A stretch of DNA of 10,768 bases, from the NCBI GenBank assembly GCA_000432135.1, contig HF990557.1:1-10768 (forward strand). The letters are read 5' to 3'. The notes below the pieces were generated by a model. The model saw nothing but the letters and a program-made list of their open reading frames with translations. It was not told the origin of the DNA and made no database searches. Within the stretch, counting starts at the first letter, position 1. The number at the start of each line of letters is the position of its first letter. The DNA is from Firmicutes bacterium CAG:124 (GTDB lineage: Bacteria; Bacillota; Clostridia; Oscillospirales; Oscillospiraceae). The position numbers and the translations under genes were made by a program. Of this stretch, positions 1 through 6,270 are shown one piece after another.

Positions 1-19
1 ATTTATCTACAATGATCGT

Positions 20-27
20 TCACCTCC
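20..27 (-). promoter_or_regulatory. Shine-Dalgarno-like site of a gene running off the left edge
   Basis: On the minus strand the bases GGAGGTGA lie just downstream of the hairpin that follows the 141-aa gene, in the same position relative to that hairpin as the RBS of the 141-aa gene has relative to the hairpin before it. A further gene probably begins within the first 15 bases. No ATG, GTG or TTG start in an open frame is visible before the edge; ATC or ATT follow the site, so the start is undecided. Confidence 0.35.
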
Positions 28-36
28 AGAACGTAA

Positions 37-75
37 AAAGGCCGAGGATTCTGAAAAGAGCTCCCGACCTTCTGC
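37..75 (-). terminator. Terminator after the 141-aa accessory gene
   Basis: On the minus strand an imperfect stem (GGTCGGGA with TCCTCGGCC, including G-U pairs) closes a loop containing CTTTTCAG and is followed by TTTTT. It is a diverged copy of the hairpin at 529-562, including the loop. Confidence 0.55.
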
Positions 76-80
76 AAATA

Positions 81-506
81 TTACATTGTCTGCTCCCACT
101 GCCGGTCAGGGGACTGACGCATATCCTGAAACACCTCCAGATAGTCTGATACCGCATTGGACAGAGCCTCATAGTCCTGCCGGGTGGGATGATAGCCATT
201 CCAGTCCACATTGCCGCGGTCATCCCAAATGTAGGGCCAGATTCTTTTGCTGCAATTGGAGTTTGAAGCCGTCTGCTTCCCAAACAGATCCTCAAATTGA
301 AGCCACAGGACATCCACCTTCCCTTCACAGCGATTAAGGATCGTCAGCTGTAGAGCAATGTAACGATCTGCTTGGATTCCCTTTACAAACTCGATCTTTG
401 CCCGGTTCATATCGCCCAGCTGCACATAGCAGGTTCTGCCCACATAGGTGGCATCTGGATACCGTTCTCCGACGATCTTCTGGAGCTCCTGTTCGTAAAA
501 TGTCAC
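81..506 (-). CDS. Accessory protein of a Tn1549-like conjugative element (141 aa, function unknown)
   Basis: I chose a GTG start at 504-506 because AAGGAG lies eight bases upstream. The longer frame upstream only reads through a terminator. The protein begins VTFYEQELQKIVGERYPDA and has conserved-looking blocks: GRTCYVQLGD near residues 21-30, a RAKIEFV segment, and PYIWDDRGNVDWNGYHPT near residues 90-107. It has no signal peptide or membrane segment and looks like a small soluble cytoplasmic protein. I recognise the pattern (MTYYEKEL-like start, then an IWDD/N-G-x-x-W-Y-x-Y-x-PT block) from small uncharacterised proteins common in Tn1549-type integrative elements of Clostridia; no biochemical role is known to me. 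It follows the 221-aa gene by 67 bases with a terminator between, and ends in WEQTM, nearly the same tail as its upstream neighbour. Confidence 0.72.
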   Translation of the reverse strand: MTFYEQELQKIVGERYPDATYVGRTCYVQLGDMNRAKIEFVKGIQADRYIALQLTILNRCEGKVDVLWLQFEDLFGKQTASNSNCSKRIWPYIWDDRGNVDWNGYHPTRQDYEALSNAVSDYLEVFQDMRQSPDRQWEQTM

Positions 507-528
507 GTTTTTAACTCCTTGAACGCGA

Positions 529-562
529 AAAAGCCGGGACTTCTGAAAAGAAATCCCGGCTG
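529..562 (-). terminator. Terminator between the 221-aa and 141-aa genes
   Basis: On the minus strand AGCCGGGA pairs with TCCCGGCT, extended inward by TTC/GAA, and is followed by TTTTT. It lies in the 67-base gap between two same-strand genes, so the downstream gene either depends on read-through or on a weak promoter I do not see. Confidence 0.75.
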
Positions 563-573
563 TCTGCGAAATA

Positions 574-1239
574 TTACATTGTTTGTTCCATTGTGGAGCG
601 CTGCTCCTGTTCCTGCTTCGGCAGAAGCAGTTCAATCTGCTCCTGCACGCTGTGGAGTTGCTTTTCCTCCGCATACGAAAGCGTCGCGTCATCCTCCAAC
701 GCAAACTCACATGAATTTCGGATCACGGCAAGCTGCTCATCTGAAAAAAGGCGCTGTTCGTTTATCAAGCCTGCCCGGACGGCAAAATCCAGCTTCGCGG
801 CCTCGTAATTCTCCATGTGGTAATGACCGGTGTGAACGCCCTGCCGGTCAAAATCCCACTCCCACGTTACAAATTTAGCGCCCGTTTTGCAGGAACGTCC
901 GGCCAGCACCGCATCACCAAAATCTGCGAGGACTTTGTAGTCCTCATCCAAACCGGCGGCCTTCAGCGCGGGCGCACGTTCAAAGATCCGCATGTACTCT
1001 TTGACCTGTACGGCGGTCTGCGTGACCGTCCGAAGCTGCCGGTCCACTTCCGGCCCTATGATATCTGCCGGTCTGAAACGGACGATACCGTCTCTGTCAA
1101 CCGAGCAGAGCGGCTTCTCGTTCCATTTGATGTGGATCAGCCCGTCTTCCAGCGGCCTTGCGTCCAGATCCCTGCGCAGGAGTTGCTGTTCTACCTCTCG
1201 CAGAAATCGTTCCTTCTGTGGTGTAAGTTCTTTGTTCAT
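574..1239 (-). CDS. Accessory protein of a Tn1549-like conjugative element, paralog 2 (221 aa)
   Basis: The frame starts MNKELTPQKERFLREVEQ; the RBS is a weak GGGGG five bases before the ATG. Blocks shared with the neighbouring 252-aa protein are DGLIHIKWNE (residues about 32-41), QVKEYM, ADFGDAVLAG, FVTWEWDFDR, NYEAAKLDFAVRAGL, QRLFSDEQLAVIRN and SVQEQIE, in the same order, so the two are tandem duplicates that are roughly half or more identical. It is soluble, without signal or membrane segments. I have seen similar MTPQKERFLREVEQQLLRR proteins in Tn1549-like elements of gut Clostridia; none has a function I can name. The C-terminus is a short Q/E-rich tail ending TMEQTM. Transcription is probably shared with the upstream paralog and ends at 529-562. 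Confidence 0.75.
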   Translation of the reverse strand: MNKELTPQKERFLREVEQQLLRRDLDARPLEDGLIHIKWNEKPLCSVDRDGIVRFRPADIIGPEVDRQLRTVTQTAVQVKEYMRIFERAPALKAAGLDEDYKVLADFGDAVLAGRSCKTGAKFVTWEWDFDRQGVHTGHYHMENYEAAKLDFAVRAGLINEQRLFSDEQLAVIRNSCEFALEDDATLSYAEEKQLHSVQEQIELLLPKQEQEQRSTMEQTM

Positions 1240-1259
1240 ACAGTACCCCCAAATTCATA

Positions 1260-1286
1260 GCGCCCTTTTTAAGCGTAAAAAGCGCC
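1260..1286 (-). terminator. Hairpin between the two paralogs
   Basis: GCGC and T-run arms (GCGCTTTTTACGC then AAAAAGGGCGC on the minus strand) form an A/T-rich hairpin just after the 252-aa gene. No T-run follows the outer stem, so termination may be weak. Its arms resemble bases flanking the two other intergenic hairpins. Confidence 0.4.
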
Positions 1287-1291
1287 AGTCC

Positions 1292-2050
1292 TTACATGGT
1301 CATCTCCATGCCAAAACGCTGTTCCTGTTCCGCTTCCTGCCCCGGCGCTTGTTCCGGCTCTTGCTCCTGTTCTCGCTCCAGTTCTGGCTCTTGCTCCCGT
1401 TCCAGTTCCTGCTCCGGTTCTTGCTGGATAGGAAACAGATCCTCGATCTGCTCCTGAACGCTGCGAAGCAGCTTTTCTTCCTCAAATGAGAGGATCGCAT
1501 CGCCCTCCAGCGCAAATTCACACGCATTCCGAATCACACCGAGCTGCTGGTCGGAAAAAAGGCGCTGTCCGTTGACGAAACCCGCCCGCACGGCGAAATC
1601 CTGTTTCGCGGCCTCGTAGTTGTCCGAAAAGAAATGTCCGGCATAAACAGCGCTTCGGCCATAGTCCCATTCCCACGTCGCAAAATCAACGATCTTCCTG
1701 CCGGCACTCCCAACGAGCACCACGTCGCCAAAATCCGCAAATACCTTGCGGCGATCATCCGGGCCATGCACACATATCGAAGGCGCAAGCTCCAGAATCT
1801 GCATATACTCCTTGACCTGCTTAGCCATGTGCATGACAGACTGGAGCTGGTGTTCCGCTTCCGCATCCAAAATATCTCCCGCCCGGAAGCGCACCGCACC
1901 GCTGCTGTCAACCGTGCAGAGCTTCTGCTCGTTCCACTTGACGTGGAGCAGGCCGTCGTTCATCTGCTGTGTGTCCAACTTCCTGCGCTGGAGTTGATGC
2001 CCTAATTCGTCCATAAATTTCTGCTTCTGTGATCTTGTGTCTTTGAGCAT
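1292..2050 (-). CDS. Accessory protein of a Tn1549-like conjugative element, paralog 1 with E/Q-rich tail (252 aa)
   Basis: The start is the ATG at 2048-2050, preceded by AGGAGGG six bases upstream; the frame stays open for another 99 codons upstream, but that stretch crosses terminator hairpins and is not coding. Residues 1-205 match the 221-aa neighbour block by block (DGLLHVKWNE, QVKEYMQILE, FADFGDVVLVG, FATWEWDYGR, NYEAAKQDFAVRAGF, QRLFSDQQLGVIRNACEFAL, SVQEQIEDL). Residues about 210-247 are a low-complexity arm of repeated EQEPE and LEREQ units that the neighbour has only in short form, so it probably expanded by repeat slippage. The end is MEMTM, close to the EQTM tails downstream. It is the first gene of the three-gene minus-strand set. 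Its function is unknown; similar proteins are cargo of conjugative elements in gut Firmicutes. Confidence 0.75.
   Translation of the reverse strand: MLKDTRSQKQKFMDELGHQLQRRKLDTQQMNDGLLHVKWNEQKLCTVDSSGAVRFRAGDILDAEAEHQLQSVMHMAKQVKEYMQILELAPSICVHGPDDRRKVFADFGDVVLVGSAGRKIVDFATWEWDYGRSAVYAGHFFSDNYEAAKQDFAVRAGFVNGQRLFSDQQLGVIRNACEFALEGDAILSFEEEKLLRSVQEQIEDLFPIQQEPEQELEREQEPELEREQEQEPEQAPGQEAEQEQRFGMEMTM
1316..1428 (-). repeat. Degenerate tandem repeats coding the E/Q-rich tail
   Basis: Short units of the type GAGCAAGAGCC / GAACGGGAGC recur head to tail with small differences and encode alternating EQEPE and LEREQ. The stretch has no counterpart of this length in the paralog at 574-1239. Confidence 0.6.
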
Positions 2051-2094
2051 ACGAATCCCTCCTAAATGTAAATTCTTTGAGCTTTTGGGTAAAC

Positions 2095-2143
2095 AAAAAG
2101 GGCGCTGGTCATTGGCTTCGTGAAAACCAACAATCCAGCGCCC
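2095..2143 (-). terminator. Strong hairpin with T-run upstream of the 252-aa gene
   Basis: On the minus strand GGGCGCTGG (2135-2143) pairs with CCAGCGCCC (2100-2108) and is followed by TTTTT. The loop has a further partial ATTG/CAAT pairing. It insulates the accessory genes from tRNA-side transcription. Confidence 0.75.
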
Positions 2144-2202
2144 TGAACTTTGTGAAAGATTTTTCTTCAATTTTCCCGAAAACGTGCCGCAACTGCCCGC
2201 TG

Positions 2203-2218
2203 AAAAAGGGCGCTGCCC
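2203..2218 (-). terminator. Small terminator-like hairpin
   Basis: On the minus strand GGGC-AGC-GCCC is followed directly by TTTTT. The stem is only four pairs, so this may be a remnant or chance. Confidence 0.3.
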
Positions 2219-2240
2219 GCGAAAATCCCCTTGAATATGG

Positions 2241-2274
2241 AAAAACAGAGGTTCAAACCCTGTTCGAACCTCTG
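2241..2274 (-). terminator. Terminator-like hairpin with 13-bp stem
   Basis: On the minus strand CAGAGGTTCGAAC pairs with GTTTGAACCTCTG, with one G-U pair and a three-base loop, followed by TTTTT. No gene immediately upstream accounts for it. Confidence 0.6.
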
Positions 2275-2320
2275 CCGTGTTTTCATTGAGCCATCGAATA
2301 CTTTGAAAATTTTCGGCCGT

Positions 2321-2380
2321 AAAAAATCCCGAACACCTTGAAATCACTGGGCTTTTCGCTCATTGATCCAAAGTGTTCGG
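2321..2380 (-). terminator. Terminator of tRNA-Val
   Basis: Seven bases past the encoded CCA end, CCGAACACTTTG (2369-2380) pairs with CAAGGTGTTCGG (2329-2340) over 12 bp with one G-U pair. A second short stem lies in the loop and a TTTTTT run follows at 2321-2326. Spacing and orientation fit the tRNA transcript. Confidence 0.75.
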
Positions 2381-2386
2381 ATTGTT

Positions 2387-2463
2387 TGGTGGAGACTGGC
2401 GGACTCGAACCGTCGACCTCTTGCGTGTGAAGCAAGCGCTCTAACCAGCTGAGCTAAGCCTCC
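2387..2463 (-). tRNA. tRNA-Val (anticodon CAC), CCA end encoded
   Basis: The cloverleaf reads directly: acceptor GGAGGCT with AGTCTCC (one G-U), D arm GCTC/GAGC, anticodon stem CTTGC/GCAAG closing the loop TTCACAC, so position 34-36 is CAC for valine GTG codons. The T loop is TTCGAGT. The T stem GACGG/CCGCC has one A-C mismatch at its second pair. Discriminator A is followed by a genome-encoded CCA at 2387-2389. It has its own promoter in the gap after cca and a terminator at 2321-2380. Accessory DNA begins right after its 3' end. Confidence 0.93.
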
Positions 2464-2474
2464 ATTGCTGGACT

Positions 2475-2504
2475 ATTATAGCAGATGGACGGGGGAAAAG
2501 TCAA
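2475..2504 (-). promoter_or_regulatory. Promoter of tRNA-Val overlapping the cca stop codon
   Basis: On the minus strand TTGACT (2499-2504) and TATAAT (2475-2480) are 18 bp apart, with a TG close before the -10. The expected start is just ahead of the tRNA 5' end. The -35 box contains the TGA stop codon of cca, so the tRNA is closely packed against cca yet can be made independently. Confidence 0.75.
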
Positions 2505-3625
2505 CCTTGGATTTTGTTTTCTTCCTGCCAAAGCGACGGAGCGGCGGCGAGGAGCTGCGTTTTGGTGTTCTGATCGGGGTGCTCCAGCGCATATACTAGC
2601 AGCAGGTGCAGCATCCGGCCCACGTCTTTGCCGCAAAGCGTGGGAAAATCCGCGCCGGTGACGGCGAGCTGGCGCAGCGTGACGCAGTCGCCGCGCAGCT
2701 CGATCTGCCGGACGGTGTCCGTGCGCTGCAGGTCCGCCTGCAGATGCGCCGTTTCCCAGCCGTGCTCCGCGATCAGGCGCTTCCATTCCGCCTCCGTCCG
2801 GCCCTCGCGCCATGTCTGCGCTGTCAACTCAATCAAACGGCAGAGCTTCGCGGGCAGGCGGAACGCCGCCGGGTCGAACGCCGGACAGCGCAGCTTTGCG
2901 GCTGTCCATCTGGCCTCCGGCGTTTTTGGCAGGGCGGAAAGCCCGGAAAAATCGGCATTTTCCGCCCGTATGCAGGCGCCCAGAAGTCCTTCGGCCAGCA
3001 TACGGCCAAAATATTCGGGCCGGTCGGACAGAAGCGTCTTCTCCGCCTCCTCCCGCACCCGCTCGCGGGAGAGCGACGCGCAGAGCGGCGCGCAGCGTCG
3101 GATCGCCGCCTGCGTCTGCGCGTCCAGTGAAAAGCCGAGCTGCGCGGCAAAGCGGTACGCGCGCAGCATCCGAAGCGCATCCTCCCGGAAGCGCGTTTCC
3201 GGCTCGCCGACGCAGCGGATGACGCGGCGGGAAAGATCCTCCCGGCCCCCAAAGAGGTCGGTGACCGCGCCGCTCTCGTCCATCGCCATGGCGTTGATCG
3301 TAAAATCGCGGCGGGCCAGATCCTCCGCGAGACTGCGCACAAAGCGCACCCCATCGGGGTGGCGGCCATCGTGATATGCGCCGTCAAGGCGGTAGGTCGT
3401 GACCTCGGCGCTGACGCCGTCCAGAAGGACGGTCACGGTGCCGTGCCGGATGCCGGTGGGGACGCAGTGCGGAAACAGGCGCAGCACGTCCTCCGGCAGC
3501 GCCTGCGAGGCGATGTCCCAGTCGTGGATGGGCCGGTCCAGCAGCGTGTCGCGCACGCAGCCGCCGACGTACCGGGCCTCAAACCCGGCGTCCTCCAGTG
3601 TTTTGATGATCGCATCCGGCCTCAT
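2501..3625 (-). CDS. cca: CCA-adding tRNA nucleotidyltransferase
   Basis: The enzyme adds or repairs the 3' CCA of tRNAs in the cytoplasm using CTP and ATP, without a nucleic-acid template. I start at the ATG at 3623-3625 (GGGAGGA six bases upstream), giving 374 aa; an in-frame ATG six codons earlier lacks an RBS. The class II polymerase-beta head is at the N-terminus: YVGGCVRD at residues 19-26, the metal-binding pair D35-W-D37, TGIRHGTVTV, then RRDFTINAMA at 105-114, DLFGG at 123-127 and the RNA/nucleotide-binding helix REDALRMLRAYRFA at 147-160. The remainder is the helical tRNA-binding body, somewhat shorter than long HD-type enzymes and with no HD phosphohydrolase domain seen. It is divergent from murC and is followed after 37 bases by a tRNA that already encodes CCA, so here its role may be mainly repair. 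Confusion with a CC- or A-adding enzyme or poly(A) polymerase is possible from sequence alone. Confidence 0.92.
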   Translation of the reverse strand: MRPDAIIKTLEDAGFEARYVGGCVRDTLLDRPIHDWDIASQALPEDVLRLFPHCVPTGIRHGTVTVLLDGVSAEVTTYRLDGAYHDGRHPDGVRFVRSLAEDLARRDFTINAMAMDESGAVTDLFGGREDLSRRVIRCVGEPETRFREDALRMLRAYRFAAQLGFSLDAQTQAAIRRCAPLCASLSRERVREEAEKTLLSDRPEYFGRMLAEGLLGACIRAENADFSGLSALPKTPEARWTAAKLRCPAFDPAAFRLPAKLCRLIELTAQTWREGRTEAEWKRLIAEHGWETAHLQADLQRTDTVRQIELRGDCVTLRQLAVTGADFPTLCGKDVGRMLHLLLVYALEHPDQNTKTQLLAAAPSLWQEENKIQG

Positions 3626-3659
3626 AGCGTGTCCTCCCGGCAAAAATCCGAAATTCTTC

Positions 3660-3688
3660 TTGTTTTATTGCCGTCTTCCGTATATAAT
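3660..3688 (+). promoter_or_regulatory. Candidate murC promoter
   Basis: TTGTTT (3660-3665) and TATAAT (3683-3688) are 17 bp apart, about 70 bp before the murC ATG. A second TATAAT overlaps it at 3688-3693 with less suitable spacing. Confidence 0.6.
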
Positions 3689-3706
3689 ATAATGCTGTCA
3701 GTTTTC

Positions 3707-3735
3707 ATTATACGCGCCCTCCCGCGCGTGCGCAA
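3707..3735 (-). promoter_or_regulatory. Candidate cca promoter
   Basis: On the minus strand TTGCGC (3730-3735) and a perfect TATAAT (3707-3712) are separated by 17 bp. The -35 box matches only three of six. It faces and overlaps the transcript of the candidate murC promoter, so the two 5' leaders would cross. Confidence 0.5.
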
Positions 3736-3760
3736 TCCAAATTTTTCGGAGGAACCTTGC

Positions 3761-5131
3761 ATGGAATATCCTTCCTGCCAACATATCGAGCAATATCTGG
3801 TCCCCGGCAAGCGCTGCCATCTGGTCGGAATCGGCGGCGTGTCGATGCGGCCGCTGGGGCTTGTCCTGCGGCGCATGGGGATGGAGATCTCCGGCTCCGA
3901 CATGAACGCGTCCGTTTCGACGGACGAGCTGATCGCCAAGGGCATTCAGGTCTCCATTGGTCACCGGGCCGAGAATATCGAGGGGGCCGACTGCCTCATC
4001 CGCACGGCTGCCGCGCACAACGACAACCCCGAGATCGCCGCTGCCCGCGCCAGGGGCGTCCCCATTTTCGAGCGGGCGCAGGCCTGGGGCTATATCATGC
4101 GGGCCTACAAAAACGCCATCTGCGTTTCCGGCACGCACGGCAAGACCACGACGACCTCAATGCTGACGCACATTTTCATGCAGGCCAACCGCGATCCCAC
4201 GATCATGATCGGTGGCTTCCTGCCGCTGCTCGGCGCGGGGCATCGCGTCGGCAAGGGCGACACGATCATTCTCGAAAGCTGCGAATACTGCAATTCGTTC
4301 CTGAACTTCTTCCCGACCGCTGCGGTCATTCTCGACGTGGACGCCGATCATCTGGACTTTTTCAAGGATCTTCAGGACGTGGAGCGGTCGTTCCGGAAAT
4401 TTGCCTCCCTCGTCCCAGCAGATGGTCTGATCGTCGCCAACGGCGACGACAAAAACACCCGTGACACGCTGGCCGGGATGCCGTATCTGTCATTCGGCTT
4501 CGATGCGAAAAACGACGTGTACGGGAAGAACTTCTCTGAAGATTTCAGCGAATTTGACGTTTTCTGCGGCGGGCAGCCGTATGCGCACCTGCATCTGGGC
4601 GTCATTGGCCGTCACAACGCGCTGAACGCGCTGGCCGCCTGCGCGGTGGCATGGAAATTCGGCATTTCCGGCGAAACCGCAGCCGCGGCGCTCGCAGAGT
4701 TCCACGGCGCGGGCCGCAGGCTCGAATACAAGGGCAGCTTCCACGGCGCAGACGTCTACGACGACTATGCCCACCATCCCAACGAGCTCCACGCGCTTTT
4801 GCAGGCTGTCCGGCTGATGCATTACCGGCGTGTGATCTGCGCGTTCCAGCCGCACACGTATTCGCGTACGAAGGCGCTGTTCCAGAGCTTTGTCGACGAG
4901 CTGCGCACGGCCGACCAGGTCGTTCTGGCCGATATTTACGCCGCGCGTGAACAGAACACCGTCGGTGTCAGCTCGCAGGAGCTGGCCGCGGAGATCCCCG
5001 GCGCGGTCTACTGTCCGAGCCTGCAGGGCGTGACGGCCTATCTGCGCGAGAATGCACAGCCGGGCGATATCATCCTGACCGTCGGCGCAGGCGATATCTA
5101 CAAGGCCGGAGAGGCGCTTTTTACAGAATAA
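3761..5131 (+). CDS. murC: UDP-N-acetylmuramate--L-alanine ligase
   Basis: MurC joins L-alanine to UDP-N-acetylmuramic acid with ATP, the first peptide step of cytoplasmic peptidoglycan precursor synthesis. The ATG at 3761 has GGAGGAA six bases upstream and gives 456 aa, normal for the family; the open frame before it lies antisense to cca. Visible landmarks are the Rossmann-like HLVGIGGVSM at residues 20-29 (UDP-sugar domain), the ATP P-loop GTHGKTTTT at 124-132, ESCEYCNSF at 172-180, DVDADHLDF near 192-200, GRHNALNALAA near 283-293 and, in the C-terminal ligase domain, YDDYAHHP at 333-340 and QPHTYSRT at 363-370. YDDYAHHP and QPHTYSRT distinguish MurC from MurD, MurE and MurF. The Cys-containing ESCEYC variant replaces the more usual EADEYD and, as far as I recall, is typical of Clostridia. 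It is monocistronic, with promoter at 3660 and terminator at 5146. Confidence 0.95.
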   Translation: MEYPSCQHIEQYLVPGKRCHLVGIGGVSMRPLGLVLRRMGMEISGSDMNASVSTDELIAKGIQVSIGHRAENIEGADCLIRTAAAHNDNPEIAAARARGVPIFERAQAWGYIMRAYKNAICVSGTHGKTTTTSMLTHIFMQANRDPTIMIGGFLPLLGAGHRVGKGDTIILESCEYCNSFLNFFPTAAVILDVDADHLDFFKDLQDVERSFRKFASLVPADGLIVANGDDKNTRDTLAGMPYLSFGFDAKNDVYGKNFSEDFSEFDVFCGGQPYAHLHLGVIGRHNALNALAACAVAWKFGISGETAAAALAEFHGAGRRLEYKGSFHGADVYDDYAHHPNELHALLQAVRLMHYRRVICAFQPHTYSRTKALFQSFVDELRTADQVVLADIYAAREQNTVGVSSQELAAEIPGAVYCPSLQGVTAYLRENAQPGDIILTVGAGDIYKAGEALFTE

Positions 5132-5145
5132 CGGAACTTTTCTCA

Positions 5146-5181
5146 AAAACCGGCGTCTGAACTCCCAGACGCTGGTTTTTT
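5146..5181 (+). terminator. murC terminator
   Basis: CCGGCGTCTG and CAGACGCTGG pair around AACTC, with AA/TT extension, followed by a run of six T. It ends three bases before the next promoter. Confidence 0.9.
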
Positions 5182-5183
5182 GA

Positions 5184-5213
5184 TTGACAGCCTGTTCCAG
5201 TATCCTGTATAAT
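5184..5213 (+). promoter_or_regulatory. Consensus promoter of the membrane-protein operon
   Basis: A perfect TTGACA (5184-5189) and a perfect TATAAT (5208-5213) are 18 bp apart, with TG directly upstream of the -10. Such a match predicts strong sigma-A dependent constitutive expression. No operator repeat is evident. Confidence 0.88.
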
Positions 5214-5247
5214 AAAGTCGAAGAAACAAGAATAAAGGAGGATTCTT

Positions 5248-6270
5248 ATGGTCTCAAGCATTTACAAAAAAACATTTTCCGTTTTGATGAAGCGCCCCTT
5301 CCGGCTTTGGGGCATATCCCTGCTTGCAGAGTTCCTGTGTCTGGTGGCCTACGCCGGGTTCATCGGCGTTCCGGCTGCCGCGTTCTGCGCTGCGCTTCTG
5401 CTGTCGGCTTCCATGTCGATGATCTTCCTCAACAGCTACCGCACGGGACTTGAGCCGAAGACGTCCTATCTGTTCGCCTCATTCAAAAAGGACCGGATCC
5501 TTCGCGTTCTGGGCGGCATGGCGTGGATGCAGCTCTGGATCTTCCTGTGGTCGCTCATTCCGATCGTCGGGATCGTGTTCGGCATCATCCGTATGTATGA
5601 ATACCGCTTCGTGCCCTACATTCTTATGACGCGCGACGACGTCAAGCCCACCGACGCCATCAAGATCTCCAAGCAGGAGACGATGGGCTACAAGGGCAAG
5701 ATGTTCGGCGCGGATATCCTGCTCGGCGCAGTCTATTTGGGCGTATTTCTCGTTTTTACCCTGCTGGGGGAAATCCCGTATCTCGGCGTGCTGTTCCGCA
5801 TCCTGTGGGTCCTGATCGCCATCGCATACGGCCTGCTTGCGCCGCTGTTCAGCGGGATCATGCACGCGGCGTTCTATGTGGAAATTCAGAACCGCCGCGC
5901 GGCAGGCTCCTGGCACCCCGCTGCGCCCGCACGGCCCGACTGGCCCACTCCGCCGGTGCAGCCCGTGCAGCCGTCCGCTCCCGTTCAGCCCGAGCGGCCC
6001 ATCCCGCCCACACAGCCCGTGCAGTCCGCTGCTCCCGAACAGCCTGTATGCCCTGTCCCGCCTGTTGTGCAGCCTTCGTTTACCGAAGCTGTGACGCAGC
6101 CCGCTTCGCAGGGAGCGCCGGTCGTGTTCTCCCCGGAGCCTGAACCGCAGCAGCCGCCGGAGGAGCCGGTCCAGACGCAGCCGTCTGACCTCCGCTGCCC
6201 GCGCTGCGGCGCAGCCGTCAAAATTCCCGGCGCCATGTTCTGCACCATATGTGGGGAGCGGCTGAAATGA
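5248..6270 (+). CDS. DUF975-like polytopic membrane protein with proline-rich arm and C-terminal zinc ribbon
   Basis: The ATG follows AAAGGAGG at seven bases; the protein is 340 aa. Residues 18-42, 44-64, 88-114, about 152-176 and 181-212 are hydrophobic helices, and the segment YRFVPYILMTRDDVKPTDAI (119-138) followed by KxSKQ and GYKGKMF matches the PYIL...EAI..S...M.G.K pattern of DUF975-type membrane proteins. From about 218 to 313 runs a Pro/Gln/Val-rich linker of repeated PVQP units, then a zinc ribbon with C317-x2-C320 and C332-x2-C335. The likely topology puts the ribbon in the cytoplasm. The function of DUF975 proteins is unknown; the added ribbon on a long flexible arm suggests binding of a protein or nucleic acid at the membrane, but this is inference. 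It is translationally coupled to the small membrane protein that follows. Confidence 0.78.
   Translation: MVSSIYKKTFSVLMKRPFRLWGISLLAEFLCLVAYAGFIGVPAAAFCAALLLSASMSMIFLNSYRTGLEPKTSYLFASFKKDRILRVLGGMAWMQLWIFLWSLIPIVGIVFGIIRMYEYRFVPYILMTRDDVKPTDAIKISKQETMGYKGKMFGADILLGAVYLGVFLVFTLLGEIPYLGVLFRILWVLIAIAYGLLAPLFSGIMHAAFYVEIQNRRAAGSWHPAAPARPDWPTPPVQPVQPSAPVQPERPIPPTQPVQSAAPEQPVCPVPPVVQPSFTEAVTQPASQGAPVVFSPEPEPQQPPEEPVQTQPSDLRCPRCGAAVKIPGAMFCTICGERLK

Larger units (their letters stand above)
2051..2386. other. Gene-free junction between accessory block and tRNA, four hairpins
   Basis: No gene is supported here. Four hairpins in a row are oriented as minus-strand terminators (2095-2143, 2203-2218, 2241-2274, 2321-2380). 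The open frame spanning them (in frame with the 252-aa gene) has no initiation signal and crosses every hairpin. As the stretch begins at the 3' end of a tRNA gene it is the likely edge of an integrated element, but no repeated copy of the tRNA end is present within the window to prove it. Confidence 0.6.

Noticed and set aside
507..710. Longer version of the 141-aa gene starting near 710
   Set aside because: The added part lies out of frame inside the 221-aa gene and runs through the terminator; the GTG at 504-506 has a strong RBS.
2051..2347. N-terminal extension of the 252-aa accessory gene by 99 codons
   Set aside because: It crosses several terminator hairpins and has no RBS, while the internal ATG at 2048-2050 has AGGAGGG at ideal spacing.
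2628..3374. Long plus-strand frame opposite cca
   Set aside because: Arg/Ser/Ala-rich shadow of a GC-rich gene with no family pattern; cca has all its motifs.
3359..3760. N-terminal extension of murC
   Set aside because: It is antisense to cca and the internal ATG at 3761 has a clear RBS and gives the normal MurC length.
4490..5146. Minus-strand frame opposite murC
   Set aside because: Antisense shadow; it contains the murC terminator region and no recognisable domain.
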